A DNA stretch of 64,000 nt from DATBVX01 sp963705495 (GTDB taxonomy: Bacteria; Pseudomonadota; Gammaproteobacteria; Steroidobacterales; Steroidobacteraceae). Below the pieces are notes generated by a model that saw nothing but the letters and a program-made list of their open reading frames with translations, was not told the origin of the DNA and searched no databases. Below, piece after piece: positions 15,190 through 24,613 of the stretch. Made by a program: the position numbers and the translations under genes. Where the stretch lies: assembly GCA_963705495.1 (NCBI GenBank), contig CAVPJQ010000025.1:1-64000 (forward strand), in the 5' to 3' direction. Every line of letters starts with the position of its first letter. The stretch's first letter is position 1.

Positions 15190-17706
15190 TTATTCCGGAA
15201 TCGGAACCTGGCGCGAGATCGAGAATGCAGCCGACTGCGCTGCGACGCCCGTACCCGGCTGCCCGGAACCTACGCTGACACGATATTTCCCAGTCATGAC
15301 CTCTCTCACGCCATCGCGACTGACGAAGCTGAGATCACGCGGTGAGAGCTCGAGAGTAAGCATCTTGCGCTCGCCGGCCTGCAAGCTGAAGCGCTGGAAG
15401 CCACGCAGCGCCATTCGCGGCGCGGCTTCGAATTGCGGCGGCTCCAGATAGAGCTGAGCGACTTCCTCGCCCGCCCGTCTGCTCGTGTTCGTCACTGTGG
15501 TGGTGACCCGCAGTCCGTGCTCCATGCTCGCGCCGATTGCTTCGATCCTGAGCGGCGCATATTCGAAGCTCGAGTAGCTGAGGCCATACCCGAATGGATA
15601 GACCGGTGTGCCGGAGAAGTAGCGATACGTTCGCTCCTTCATGGAGTAGTCACTGAATGGCGGCAGATCGGCAACGCTTCGATAGAAAGTGAGCGGCAAG
15701 CGCCCGGCGGGATTCACCTTCCCTGAGATGACGTTCGCGATGGCCAATCCTCCAGCCTGACCGGGATACCACGCTTCAACGATCGCGGCCGCGTTTTCCT
15801 TGGCCCACGACAAGTCGATTGTGCTGCCATTCAACGCCACCACGACCAAAGGCTTTCCAGTTGCCCTAGCCTCTTCCAGGAGCTTGCGTTGATCCGCCGG
15901 CAGGTCGAGCGAGGTCTTGTCTCCGCCGGAAAACCCCTCGATTTCGATCTTCATCTCCTCGCCTTCGAGGTCCGACGTGAGTCCGACGGCGGCGACGATG
16001 AGATCGGCACTCGCGGCAGCAGCCGAGAGATCCCTTTCCGCCTGCAGGGAGACGCGTTTCCAGAACAATCCGGGGCTGCGCGAACCGAAGCGCACTTCGT
16101 TGGTGATGCGAATCGGGTAGCGGCGCCCCTTCTCGAGCGTGACCAGCGCGAACTCCGGGAGGTCGGCCGCGGGACGCGGGCCGGGCTCCACCAGCGTCTT
16201 GCCGTCGAAGATGAGCTCGCTTTCCGGGCCGACGACGCCGAGGCGATACGTTCCCGTCGCAGGCGGGACCAGAAAACCCGTCCAGATCACTCGATTCTTC
16301 GCATCGCCCGTGTCCTCGGAGCGGAGCCCCGGTTTCCCGTCGGGCCCGCGCAACGACAATGTGGGTACGGGATCACCATCCGTGGCGGACGGCGACCACG
16401 GCACATGCGTCACGATGACGCTCGGCAGCACTCGATGGAGGGCCTCCACTATCGAGACAGGCGGGCTCGATTGCGACGAGGAGTAATTCCCGCGGAGCAC
16501 CCGTGTCGAGTCTGCGTGCGGTCCGATGACTGCGATGCGCTTCACGCCGTTCAACGGCAGCACGCCATCATTCTTGAGCAGCACGAGACTACGCTCGGCG
16601 GCCTTCAATGCGAGCGCATCGTGCTGCGGACTCGTGAGGCTCGATGGCAAGTTCGCCTGCGGATCGACAGGGACGCTCGAAGGCAGGTCGCCGTTTCGAT
16701 ACCGGGCCGAGAACAGCCGGATCAGCGCCCGGTCGATGTCCTCCATGCCGATCAGCCCGCGCTCGTAGGCTTCCTGATAGCGGTTGCCGAGACCGCGTTC
16801 GCTCCGAAGGGTCGCGGTGTTGCACTCGTTGTCCACGCCGGTTCTGAGCGCGGCCGCTACGGCGGCTGCCGGATCTGGCGCGTACTTGTGGTTCCGGCTG
16901 ATGTCGGCGACGGCATCGCAGTCCGAAACGACATAGCCATCGAACTGCCATGCACCTCGCAGTCGCTCCTTCAATAGCAGGTCGCTGGCGCACGCGGGCT
17001 GCCCGTTCACGCGGTTGTAGGCACACATGATCGAGCCGGCTCGCCCTTCGACGATGGCCGCGCGGAATGCTGGCAGATACGTGTCCTCGAGATCGTGTGG
17101 CGTCACGTAGACGTTCGCCTCATGACGCGTGGACTCTGGACCGCTGTGCACGGCGAAGTGTTTGGGAGAGGCAATGACGTTCGGGTGCTCCGGATCCGGT
17201 CCCTGCATTCCGCGCACGTAGGCGACCGCTAACCGCGATGTCAGGAACGGGTCTTCTCCGTACGTCTCCTGTCCGCGCCCCCACCGCGGGTCGCGGAAGA
17301 TGTTGATGTTCGGCGACCAGGTGTCGAGTCCAGTGCCGATGAAGCCGAGGCGACGCGTCTTGCGCCCGCGGTCATGCAACGCGCGGACTTCGATGCTGAT
17401 GGCGCCGGCAACCTCGTGCAGCAGCGACTCATCGAAGGTCGCCGCAAGGCCAATCGGTTCGGGGAAGTTTGTGGTCGGTACTTCGCCGATGGCACCGTGC
17501 AGTGATTCGGTCCACCAGTTGTAGGCGGGAATGCCCAGCCGCGGAATGGCCGGCGCGGTGTTGAGCAACTGATCCACCTTTTCCTGGAGAGTCAGCTGCG
17601 CCACCAGCGCGGTCGCTTGCTCGTCCGCCTTCGCCCGCGAGATCGGCTCCGCTGCGGTGGCGAGGGCCGCCACGCAAATCAACCCTGCTGACAGAACGAC
17701 TCGCAT
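15190..17706 (-). CDS. GH3 beta-xylosidase/beta-glucosidase with PA14 insertion
   Basis: 838 residues with a signal peptide (1-19). The GH3 N-terminal barrel holds KHFAVHSGPE and YVVSDCDAV, where Asp262 is the expected nucleophile. The C-terminal alpha/beta domain contains a PA14-type insertion at about 440-560 (GTYRLGVVGPESELIFDGKT), and a fibronectin-III-like domain closes the protein. The layout and the NWWTESLHG substrate loop are those of xylan 1,4-beta-xylosidases, which free xylose from xylo-oligosaccharides in the periplasm. It is the last gene of the seven-gene operon and its ATG overlaps the esterase stop by one base. Confidence 0.9.
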   Translation of the reverse strand: MRVVLSAGLICVAALATAAEPISRAKADEQATALVAQLTLQEKVDQLLNTAPAIPRLGIPAYNWWTESLHGAIGEVPTTNFPEPIGLAATFDESLLHEVAGAISIEVRALHDRGRKTRRLGFIGTGLDTWSPNINIFRDPRWGRGQETYGEDPFLTSRLAVAYVRGMQGPDPEHPNVIASPKHFAVHSGPESTRHEANVYVTPHDLEDTYLPAFRAAIVEGRAGSIMCAYNRVNGQPACASDLLLKERLRGAWQFDGYVVSDCDAVADISRNHKYAPDPAAAVAAALRTGVDNECNTATLRSERGLGNRYQEAYERGLIGMEDIDRALIRLFSARYRNGDLPSSVPVDPQANLPSSLTSPQHDALALKAAERSLVLLKNDGVLPLNGVKRIAVIGPHADSTRVLRGNYSSSQSSPPVSIVEALHRVLPSVIVTHVPWSPSATDGDPVPTLSLRGPDGKPGLRSEDTGDAKNRVIWTGFLVPPATGTYRLGVVGPESELIFDGKTLVEPGPRPAADLPEFALVTLEKGRRYPIRITNEVRFGSRSPGLFWKRVSLQAERDLSAAAASADLIVAAVGLTSDLEGEEMKIEIEGFSGGDKTSLDLPADQRKLLEEARATGKPLVVVALNGSTIDLSWAKENAAAIVEAWYPGQAGGLAIANVISGKVNPAGRLPLTFYRSVADLPPFSDYSMKERTYRYFSGTPVYPFGYGLSYSSFEYAPLRIEAIGASMEHGLRVTTTVTNTSRRAGEEVAQLYLEPPQFEAAPRMALRGFQRFSLQAGERKMLTLELSPRDLSFVSRDGVREVMTGKYRVSVGSGQPGTGVAAQSAAFSISRQVPIPE

Positions 17707-18893
17707 CAGAAGAGCCTCGGCACGAAGTCCTGCAGATCACGACGCCAGGTCTGCCATTCATGATCGGTGCCGGGTGATTCGTAGAACACGTGCGCGATGT
17801 GAGCTTCATCGAGCGCGGCATGCAGTCGCAACAGGCCAGCGCGCATTCTCTCGGGTTCCTCGGTGCCCACGCCCAGCCAGAGCACCGGAACTTTCTTTGC
17901 GAACGCTGTCGGATCGGCAAACACGCCCTGGTAGTCCGTCTTCGGATCCAGCTTCCGGTCGCCGAAGACCAGCGAGCTCGCCGCGCCGCTGAAACCGCCG
18001 ATGTACGAGAACAGATCCAGGTGATTCAGCGTGATGTGGAAGGTCTGCATGCCACCCATTGACAGGCCGGCCATTGCGCGATGTGTGCGATCGGAGAGCG
18101 TCCTGAACGTCGCATCGATGTACGGAATCAGCACCTGAGTCACGTCGTCCTCGAACATCAAGGCCATCTCCTCCATGGCCCTCAGCATGTCGGCGGAGCC
18201 AAACGGCTTCGCGGTCATATCGGCCGCCGGCTGGCCCGCGCGGCGCGCGTAGCCATACGCCATCACGACGATCATCGGTTTGGCGCGCTTGGCTGCGACC
18301 AGATTGTCCAGAATGAAATTTGCCCGGCCCTGCCTGATCCAGCCGGTCTCATCCTCGCCCCCACCATGCTGCAGATACAGCACCGGATAGCGAGTTGTGG
18401 TCTCAGTGTCATAACCGGGCGGCAAGTAGACCAGCGCATGTCGCCAGCTTCCCGTGACCTTCGAGTTGTACCAGACCTCGCGCACCTGGCCATGCAACAC
18501 GTCTTTGATCGAGTAATAGTCGGACCCCGGTTCGGGAATCTCCACCGCGCTCGCGTATTTGCTGCCGCCGAAGAATGACTGGCTGCCAATGTCGGCGACT
18601 TCCGCGCCGTCGATGATCAACATGTAGTAGTGGAGACCGGGAAAGAGTGGCGTGGTGGTGACGGTCCAGAAGCCGTCCGCCTGTTTCACCATGTCGACCT
18701 TCGGGCCGCTCCAGAAATTCAATTTGACCTTGACGGCCTCAGGTGCTTTGACGCGCACCTGCACCCTGCCCTCGCCGTCGACGCGGGGATATTCCGAGCC
18801 CCAGACGTTCGTCGTTGCAGCCTGCAAGTCGTTGGCCCCCTGTGCCCAGCAGGAGGTCGATACCAGCAAGGCCCAGATTGCAAACCGCCACAT
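17706..18893 (-). CDS. CE1-family esterase (feruloyl/acetyl-xylan esterase-like)
   Basis: 395 residues with a signal peptide ending near CWAQG. Residues 25-115 form an early-set (E_set, glycogen-binding-like) domain. The rest is an alpha/beta-hydrolase with the nucleophile in GLSMGG (Ser278) and the acid-base His near the end in TDHEW. This two-domain form is typical of XynZ-like esterases that remove ferulate or acetate from arabinoxylan side chains. It is one-base-overlapped with the GH3 gene and 27 bp after the permease, so it is co-transcribed with the sugar importer. The substrate is inferred from context. Confidence 0.85.
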   Translation of the reverse strand: MWRFAIWALLVSTSCWAQGANDLQAATTNVWGSEYPRVDGEGRVQVRVKAPEAVKVKLNFWSGPKVDMVKQADGFWTVTTTPLFPGLHYYMLIIDGAEVADIGSQSFFGGSKYASAVEIPEPGSDYYSIKDVLHGQVREVWYNSKVTGSWRHALVYLPPGYDTETTTRYPVLYLQHGGGEDETGWIRQGRANFILDNLVAAKRAKPMIVVMAYGYARRAGQPAADMTAKPFGSADMLRAMEEMALMFEDDVTQVLIPYIDATFRTLSDRTHRAMAGLSMGGMQTFHITLNHLDLFSYIGGFSGAASSLVFGDRKLDPKTDYQGVFADPTAFAKKVPVLWLGVGTEEPERMRAGLLRLHAALDEAHIAHVFYESPGTDHEWQTWRRDLQDFVPRLF

Positions 18894-18920
18894 AGTGCCC
18901 CCGTTGCGTTCAATAGGAGT

Positions 18921-19883
18921 TCAGACCGGACGCCGTGCTTCGAAGAGCCGCTGCAAGATGCAGAACGCGAACAGCAACGTGCCCACGACGATCCGCGTCC
19001 ACCAGGAGCTCAGCGTGCCTTCGAACGTGATCAATATCTGAATCGTGCCGAGAATCAGCACACCGAAGAGCGTCCCGAGTACATAACCAACGCCGCCGCG
19101 GAGCAGCGTCCCACCGATAACCACTGCTGCGATTGCGTCGAGCTCCAGACCCACGGCGTGCTGGCTATAGCCGGACTGCATGTAAAACGTTACTGCGACG
19201 CCGCCGAGAGCGGCACAGAATCCACTGAGCATGTAAACGCGAACGACGGTGGCGTCCACAGGCAATCCCATCAGGCGCGCCGACGACTCGCTGCCTCCGA
19301 TGGCGTAAACAGTGCGACCAAACTGCGTCAGGTGTGCGACCCACATACCCGCCAGCACGACAACGATGGCGATTACTGCGCTCACGGAGAGCGAGGCGCG
19401 AGTTCCCAGGGGCACACGGGCCTGTGCGATCGCACTGTATACGGGATGGGAGATCCTGATCGATTCCGTGCTGACGATGTAGCAGAGGCCACGGGCCAGA
19501 AACATTCCGGCGAGCGTCACGATGAAGGGCTGCAGGCGGAACCTCTGCACGAGATAACCTTGCGTCATTCCGAACAGGGCGCCGACCACCAGCACCAGAG
19601 GAAACACCAGCCACGGGCTCACACCAATTCGCTCGACCAGTTGCGCTGAAAGCAGTGTTGTCAGGGCGACGAGGGCTCCTACAGAGAGGTCGATACCGCC
19701 GGTCAGGATCACGAACGTCATGCCAACGGCGACAATGCAGAGGAATGCATTGTCGATCAGCAGATTCAGAAAGACCTGAGGCGCGAAGAACCCGTCGTAC
19801 AACACGGAGCCGGCTCCGGCCATGGCGATGAACAAAGAGATCGTCACCGCGAGCGGCACGAAACGAGGATCGATACGTCTCAA
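18921..19883 (-). CDS. yjfF: Sugar ABC importer permease (YjfF type)
   Basis: 320 residues with about nine hydrophobic segments and the permease signature VGMTFVILTGGIDLSVGALV of the ribose/galactofuranose importer class. It overlaps the upstream permease gene by four bases (ATGA), which indicates translational coupling. Two different permeases per system is the rule for the YtfQRT-YjfF group and for the related arabinose systems. With the adjacent GH51 arabinofuranosidase and the arabonate dehydratase, L-arabinose (possibly in its furanose form) is the likely cargo. Confidence 0.87.
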   Translation of the reverse strand: MRRIDPRFVPLAVTISLFIAMAGAGSVLYDGFFAPQVFLNLLIDNAFLCIVAVGMTFVILTGGIDLSVGALVALTTLLSAQLVERIGVSPWLVFPLVLVVGALFGMTQGYLVQRFRLQPFIVTLAGMFLARGLCYIVSTESIRISHPVYSAIAQARVPLGTRASLSVSAVIAIVVVLAGMWVAHLTQFGRTVYAIGGSESSARLMGLPVDATVVRVYMLSGFCAALGGVAVTFYMQSGYSQHAVGLELDAIAAVVIGGTLLRGGVGYVLGTLFGVLILGTIQILITFEGTLSSWWTRIVVGTLLFAFCILQRLFEARRPV

Positions 19884-20956
19884 CGTCCCTTCCCCGTGGC
19901 GCTATGTTCGAAGGCACCACGTGAAACCGTGCGACGAAACTCCGCCGACTGCAGCAGCATGACCGCGAATACCAGCACCGCCTTGACTACCATGTTCACT
20001 TCGGGCGGCACGCCGCTCGAATAGATCATCGACGTCAGCGTTTGCAGGATCAGTGCCCCGATGATCGAACCGGCGAGGCTGAAGCGTCCGCCAGCCAGTG
20101 CCGTTCCGCCGAGAGCAACCGCCAGAATTGCATCCAGCTCCATCAGCTGGCCCGCGTTGTTGCCGTCGGCGCTCTTCACGTTGGAACTGATGATCAGTCC
20201 CGCTACGCCTGCCGTGAAACTGCAGAAGACGTACAGGCATACAGTTATCAGCCGCGAACGGACTCCTGCCACGTGCGCCGCTACAGGATTGATGCCGATG
20301 CTGCGAATGAACAGCCCCATGGCCGTCCTCGTGAGCAGGAGGTGCACCGCGAGAGCGACCAGCACGGCAACAATCAACGCGAACGGCAGCCCCGCGAGGT
20401 AACCGTTCCCGAGAAAGTAGTATGGCGAGTAGTAGATGGTGAGTATCTGCCCATCGGTAATGAGCTGCGCGATCCCGCGACCGGCCACCATCAGGATGAG
20501 CGTCGCAACGATTGGTTGCATGCCAGCCTTGACGACCAGCAGCCCGTTCCAGAGTCCACACAGCATCGCGACCGCCAGCGCCCCGCTGATCGCGACACCG
20601 AGTGGGAAACGGCTCGGCTGGCCGGCAGCGGCATCGATCGAGCCGCCGATCAGGAGCGCGGCCACCGCGGCAGAAATAGCGACGACCGCGCCAACTGAGA
20701 TATCCAGCCCACGGATCGCGATGACCAGCGTCATGCCGATCGAGAGGAGTATCAGTGGAGCGGCGCGATTCAGCACATCGATGAGATTGCCTTGCAGATG
20801 GCCATTCACCCAGTCGAGGCGGAGAAAGCCCGGCTGAACGATGACGCTGATCGCGACTAACAGCCCGAGTGTAAGCACGGGCCAGAAGAGCTGGTGGACC
20901 GCGCTCCACTGGCCGAATGCGCGGGTAAACCTTGCGAGACCTGGGCCGCCCATCAC
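19880..20956 (-). CDS. ytfT: Sugar ABC importer permease (YtfT type)
   Basis: 358 residues, multi-spanning, with IGMTLVIAIRGLDISVGAVV, a variant of the permease signature in which Gly-Gly is replaced by Arg-Gly as is common in YtfT. It is four-base coupled to the ATPase upstream and to the second permease downstream. It forms the membrane channel with the partner at 18921, powered by the ATPase at 20953 and fed by the lipoprotein at 22490. Confidence 0.86.
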   Translation of the reverse strand: MMGGPGLARFTRAFGQWSAVHQLFWPVLTLGLLVAISVIVQPGFLRLDWVNGHLQGNLIDVLNRAAPLILLSIGMTLVIAIRGLDISVGAVVAISAAVAALLIGGSIDAAAGQPSRFPLGVAISGALAVAMLCGLWNGLLVVKAGMQPIVATLILMVAGRGIAQLITDGQILTIYYSPYYFLGNGYLAGLPFALIVAVLVALAVHLLLTRTAMGLFIRSIGINPVAAHVAGVRSRLITVCLYVFCSFTAGVAGLIISSNVKSADGNNAGQLMELDAILAVALGGTALAGGRFSLAGSIIGALILQTLTSMIYSSGVPPEVNMVVKAVLVFAVMLLQSAEFRRTVSRGAFEHSATGKGR

Positions 20957-22479
20957 TGCCGCGCAATCAAGTCAAGCACTGCCTGCTCGCCGCATCCGCG
21001 GGGGAGCTCTCCAGCCTTGCGACGATCGCGCATGACGATCACGCGATCCGAGACACGCACGACCTCTTCCAACTCGGCAGAAATGAACATCACAGCCCTC
21101 CCGCCGCGAGCCAAGGTTGCGATTTCATTCATGATCTCCTCCTTCGCCGCCACGTCGACGCCGCGCGTGGGCTCGTCGAGGATGAGCAGCGTTGGATCCG
21201 TCGCCAGCCAGCGTGCAAGCAAGACCTTCTGCTGATTGCCACCGGACAGCTGTCCGACGGGTGTCTCGATGTCCGCCGTCCTGATTCCGAGGGCAGCGAC
21301 GAAACGCTCGGCCAGCGCTTTCTGCTGTGTTGATGAAAGGTAAGGCACGAAACCCGCGCGGGCCTGTAGTGCCAACGTAATGTTCTCCCGGACGGAGAGA
21401 TCGGGAATGAGTCCTTCGGTCTTGCGCTCCTCGGGACAAAGGGCGAGCCCTCTGGCGACAGCATCCGCTGGACCGCGCAGCGACACGAGCTGAGCATTCA
21501 CCCTTATCTCGCCGCCGTCCAACGGATCCAGGGCGAAAAGCAAGCGCGCAAGCTCCGTGCGTCCCGAGCCCAGGAGGCCCGCGACTCCCACGATCTCACC
21601 TTGTCTGAACTCGATGTCCGTCGGGTGAACTTGCCCCTTGCGACTGATCGCGCGGGCTTGCAAGACCGGCTGGCCTGGTGCGTTCGCTGCCGGTTCGCGT
21701 GTAATGATCCGATCGCTTGCAGAGGCGATTTCCCGACCGACCATCGCCACGATCAACGCCGGGCGATTCAGCTCACCCGCCCGATATTCGCCCACGAAGC
21801 GGCCATTACGCAGCACGGTAATGCGATCGGCGATCGCATACACCTGATCGAGAAAGTGGGTAATGAACAGGATCGCCATTCCCTGCCCACGCAGGCGCTT
21901 CAGCAGCGCAAAGAGCTGTTTGACTTCGTCCGCATCGAGACTCGACGTCGGTTCATCCAGAATGAGCACGCGTGCGGCGACAGCCGTTGCCCGCGCAATC
22001 GCCACCATCTGCTGGACCGCGACAGGGTATGCGGACAGGAGTCGCGTCACATCGATGTCGAGTTGCATGGCGCCGAGCAGCCGTCTCGCTTCTCGATCGA
22101 CCGCCGTCCAGTCGATGCCTCCACCGCGCCACCATGGTTGGCGCGGATAGCGACCCGCAAAAATATTTTCGGCAACGGTGAGATTCGGGCAGAGATTGAC
22201 TTCCTGGAACACAGTGCTGATGCCCAGTTGCTGTGCGTGTAACGGTGAGAGGGGATGAATAATCTGCCCGTCGAGCTCGATCGAGCCGGAGTCCGCCGCG
22301 CAGACACCCGTCAGCACCTTGATCAGTGTCGACTTGCCGGCCCCGTTCTGGCCCATCAGTGCGTGGATTTCGCCGGAACGCAGGCACAGGCTCACATCAT
22401 CCAATGCCCGCACACCCGGAAATGCGCGATGGATACCGCGGGCCCGCAGAACGCAGTCATCGTGCTCATCACCCGCCAC
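20953..22479 (-). CDS. ytfR: Sugar ABC importer ATPase, duplicated (YtfR type)
   Basis: 508 residues from a GTG at 22479 with AGGGGG upstream; a longer in-frame reading overlaps the substrate-binding gene and is rejected. It has two ATP-binding cassettes: the first with GQNGAGKSTLIK (Walker A) and LILDEPTSSLD, the second with GLLGSGRTELA, the signature LSGGNQQKV and LILDEPTRGVD. The second Walker A is the degenerate form normal for RbsA/AraG-type proteins. It energises the two permeases downstream. Confidence 0.9.
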   Translation of the reverse strand: MAGDEHDDCVLRARGIHRAFPGVRALDDVSLCLRSGEIHALMGQNGAGKSTLIKVLTGVCAADSGSIELDGQIIHPLSPLHAQQLGISTVFQEVNLCPNLTVAENIFAGRYPRQPWWRGGGIDWTAVDREARRLLGAMQLDIDVTRLLSAYPVAVQQMVAIARATAVAARVLILDEPTSSLDADEVKQLFALLKRLRGQGMAILFITHFLDQVYAIADRITVLRNGRFVGEYRAGELNRPALIVAMVGREIASASDRIITREPAANAPGQPVLQARAISRKGQVHPTDIEFRQGEIVGVAGLLGSGRTELARLLFALDPLDGGEIRVNAQLVSLRGPADAVARGLALCPEERKTEGLIPDLSVRENITLALQARAGFVPYLSSTQQKALAERFVAALGIRTADIETPVGQLSGGNQQKVLLARWLATDPTLLILDEPTRGVDVAAKEEIMNEIATLARGGRAVMFISAELEEVVRVSDRVIVMRDRRKAGELPRGCGEQAVLDLIARQ

Positions 22480-22489
22480 TGGGCGCCCC

Positions 22490-23470
22490 CTAGTACTTGC
22501 GTGTCGGAAATACGTCCCGCGCCGTCTCCATCGGGAAAATGGATTCTTCGGTGACGATGCGGCGGGGTAGCGGCCTGCCTGCGACGACATCTTTCACAGC
22601 GGCCATGAGTTGCGGCCCGAGGAGCGGGTTGCATTCCACCGTGACGTTGAGCTTTCCAGCCATCATAGCCTCGAAGGCGCCTTTCACGCCGTCTACGGAG
22701 ATGATCAGGATGTCCTGGCCTGGCTTCAGCCCCGCTTCCTCGATGGCCTGGATCGCCCCTATCGCCATATCGTCGTTGTGCGCGTAGAGCACATCGATCC
22801 GCTTGCCCTCCGCTTTCAGGAACGCCTCCATCACTTCCTTGCCGCGCGCCCGCGTGAAGTCGCCGGTTTGCGAGCGAATGATTTTGTAGCGCGGATCCAT
22901 TGCGATGATCTCCTGAAAGCCACGTTTGCGATCGTTGGCCGGGGCGGAGCCCACCGTTCCTTGCAGCTCGACGATATTGATATCGCCCTTGCGGTCCGTC
23001 GTGTTGTCGAGCAGCCAGCGACCGGCTTTGCGGCCTTCCTCGACGAAGTCCGAGCCGATCAATGTCACGTAGAGCGACTCGTCGGGTACATCGACGGCAC
23101 GGTCCGTGATGATCACCGGAATACCGGCGGCCTTGGCCTCGCGCAGCACGGTCTCCCATCCGGTTTCAACGACTGGCGAAAACGCAATGACGTCCAGGTG
23201 CTGTGCGATGAACGAGCGCAGCGCCTTGATCTGGTTTTCCTGCTTCTGCTGGGCATCGGAGAATTTCAGACGGATGCCGGCATCAGCCGCCGCGCTGCGG
23301 ATCGAGTTGGTATTCGCCGTTCGCCACTCGCTCTCGGCGCCGATCTGGCTGAATCCCAGAACCACTTCGTGCGTGGCTCGGCTGGATCCTTCGTTCTTCT
23401 GGCAGCCATCCAGGAACACGCAACAGGCGAGCGCGACCGGAGCGATGAGCGCAGCCATGGTTTTCTTCAT
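22490..23470 (-). CDS. ytfQ: Periplasmic sugar-binding lipoprotein (YtfQ type)
   Basis: 326 residues. The N-terminus is a lipoprotein signal with Cys23 in LDGC. The mature part is a type-I periplasmic binding fold (VVLGFSQIGAESEWRTANTN, then LYAHNDDMAIGAIQAIEEAG). The start GFSQIGAESEWR-A-T-S is the hallmark of the YtfQ group, whose E. coli member binds galactofuranose. Here the substrate is more probably L-arabinose or L-arabinofuranose because of the neighbours. The ATG overlaps by one base the stop of the AraD1-like gene. Confidence 0.87.
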   Translation of the reverse strand: MKKTMAALIAPVALACCVFLDGCQKNEGSSRATHEVVLGFSQIGAESEWRTANTNSIRSAAADAGIRLKFSDAQQKQENQIKALRSFIAQHLDVIAFSPVVETGWETVLREAKAAGIPVIITDRAVDVPDESLYVTLIGSDFVEEGRKAGRWLLDNTTDRKGDINIVELQGTVGSAPANDRKRGFQEIIAMDPRYKIIRSQTGDFTRARGKEVMEAFLKAEGKRIDVLYAHNDDMAIGAIQAIEEAGLKPGQDILIISVDGVKGAFEAMMAGKLNVTVECNPLLGPQLMAAVKDVVAGRPLPRRIVTEESIFPMETARDVFPTRKY

Positions 23471-24474
23471 CAGAGTGCCCCTACATCGCCGGGCGCGAAA
23501 CCATCAGCAGTGACGACGAGTGGATTGACGAGCGGCGCCCCGAGTGCTGGCAGCTCGATCTCGAACTGGTCGCCCGACTCAACGCGAATGCCATCCGCAA
23601 AGCTAAGCGTCGCCGTGCCGAAGAAATGCAGATGCACGTCGCCGGCGACCCGGTGGGCGGCGTATTTGAAATGATGAAATTCGAGATTGGCGAGCGAGTG
23701 ACACATGTTCTCCTCACCCGTCAGGAATGGTTTCTCCCACAGTAAGGTTGCGCCGCGACGAATGCGGCTGCGACCTTCGAGATGCGCGGGAAGCGGCCCG
23801 GTGCGCAGCTCCGGGCCGACGCCGCACTGGCGCAGCTTGGAATGAGCCAGATACAAGTAGTTGCGACGCTCGGTGACGTGATCGGAGAACTCGTTGCCGA
23901 TCGCGAATCCAAGCCGTCTGGGGCAGCCGTCTGGTCCGATGACGTACAACCCGACCACCTCCGGCTCTTCGCCGAAATCCGGCGCGAAAGCGGGGGCGAC
24001 GATCGGCCTGCCACACCCGACGACAATGTTGCCATTGCCCTTGTAGAACCACTCCGGTTGCACGCCGGACTGACCGTCGGGCGGGCGGCCCCCCGCGAGC
24101 CCCCATTGGAACATCCGCATCGAATCCGTGAGTGCCTCCTCGTCTCGCGCCTGCGACTTTCCCTTCAGGTGCATGGCGTCGCGCGCCGAGGCGCTGCCCA
24201 GATGAGTCAGGCCGGTACCCGAAACGAGGCAGTGCGCGGGATCAGGGTGGGTCAGCGGCGGTAATAACCTGCCGGAGTCGAGCAGTATCGGGTACGACAC
24301 TTCGCTGCATGATCGGGTACCGCTCAGCAGGTTCTCGAGGGTCACGCCCTTCGCGATCGCGGCAAGAGCCAGCTCGTAAGTCGACGATTGGATTACCGTT
24401 ACGAGCGTGCCGCCATCGTCGATTCGTCCTGCGCACGTACGGCCCGCCTCATCGAGAAATTGGATCAGTCGCAT
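23470..24474 (-). CDS. FAH-family AraD1/GguC protein of L-arabinose catabolism
   Basis: 334 residues from the ATG at 24474 (MRLIQFLDEAGRTC). It has the fumarylacetoacetase-like fold with HCLVSGTGLTHLGSA and PEWFYKGNGN, characteristic of the GguC/AraD1 group that accompanies sugar ABC importers. Family members are thought to act on 2-keto-3-deoxy-L-arabonate or a related keto acid in the oxidative arabinose route; the exact reaction is not settled. It is the first gene of the seven-gene operon, divergent from the LysR gene, with a 24-bp inverted repeat in the 139-bp space between. Confidence 0.8.
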   Translation of the reverse strand: MRLIQFLDEAGRTCAGRIDDGGTLVTVIQSSTYELALAAIAKGVTLENLLSGTRSCSEVSYPILLDSGRLLPPLTHPDPAHCLVSGTGLTHLGSASARDAMHLKGKSQARDEEALTDSMRMFQWGLAGGRPPDGQSGVQPEWFYKGNGNIVVGCGRPIVAPAFAPDFGEEPEVVGLYVIGPDGCPRRLGFAIGNEFSDHVTERRNYLYLAHSKLRQCGVGPELRTGPLPAHLEGRSRIRRGATLLWEKPFLTGEENMCHSLANLEFHHFKYAAHRVAGDVHLHFFGTATLSFADGIRVESGDQFEIELPALGAPLVNPLVVTADGFAPGDVGAL

Positions 24475-24514
24475 CGGTTGTCGAATCGCACCGGAATACA
24501 ACTTTGGGCTCGTA

Positions 24515-24538
24515 ATCCTCCACTAGAGTGTGGAGGAT
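24515..24538. promoter_or_regulatory. Inverted repeat in the arabinose divergent promoter
   Basis: Perfect 9-bp arms ATCCTCCAC / GTGGAGGAT are separated by TAGAGT. It is the only strong dyad in the 139-bp space between the AraD1-like operon and the LysR gene. It is centred about 50 bp before the operon start codon and about 85 bp before the LysR start, where a LysR-type protein would bind. Assignment is inferred. Confidence 0.6.
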
Positions 24539-24613
24539 CACAGCGATACGAAACAAATTCAAAATACGTCGGAACCGATATAGTGATTGGCATATCGATG
24601 GGGGAAAGACGCC

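Noticed and set aside
18630..19649. 339-codon open frame on the plus strand opposite the CE1 esterase and YjfF permease
   Set aside because: It is Arg/His/Gln-rich antisense translation of conserved minus-strand genes, with no family features. The same holds for long antisense frames at 1358-2641, 15889-16977, 20042-20698, 22610-23674, 30589-31728, 32059-32850 and 54220-55290.
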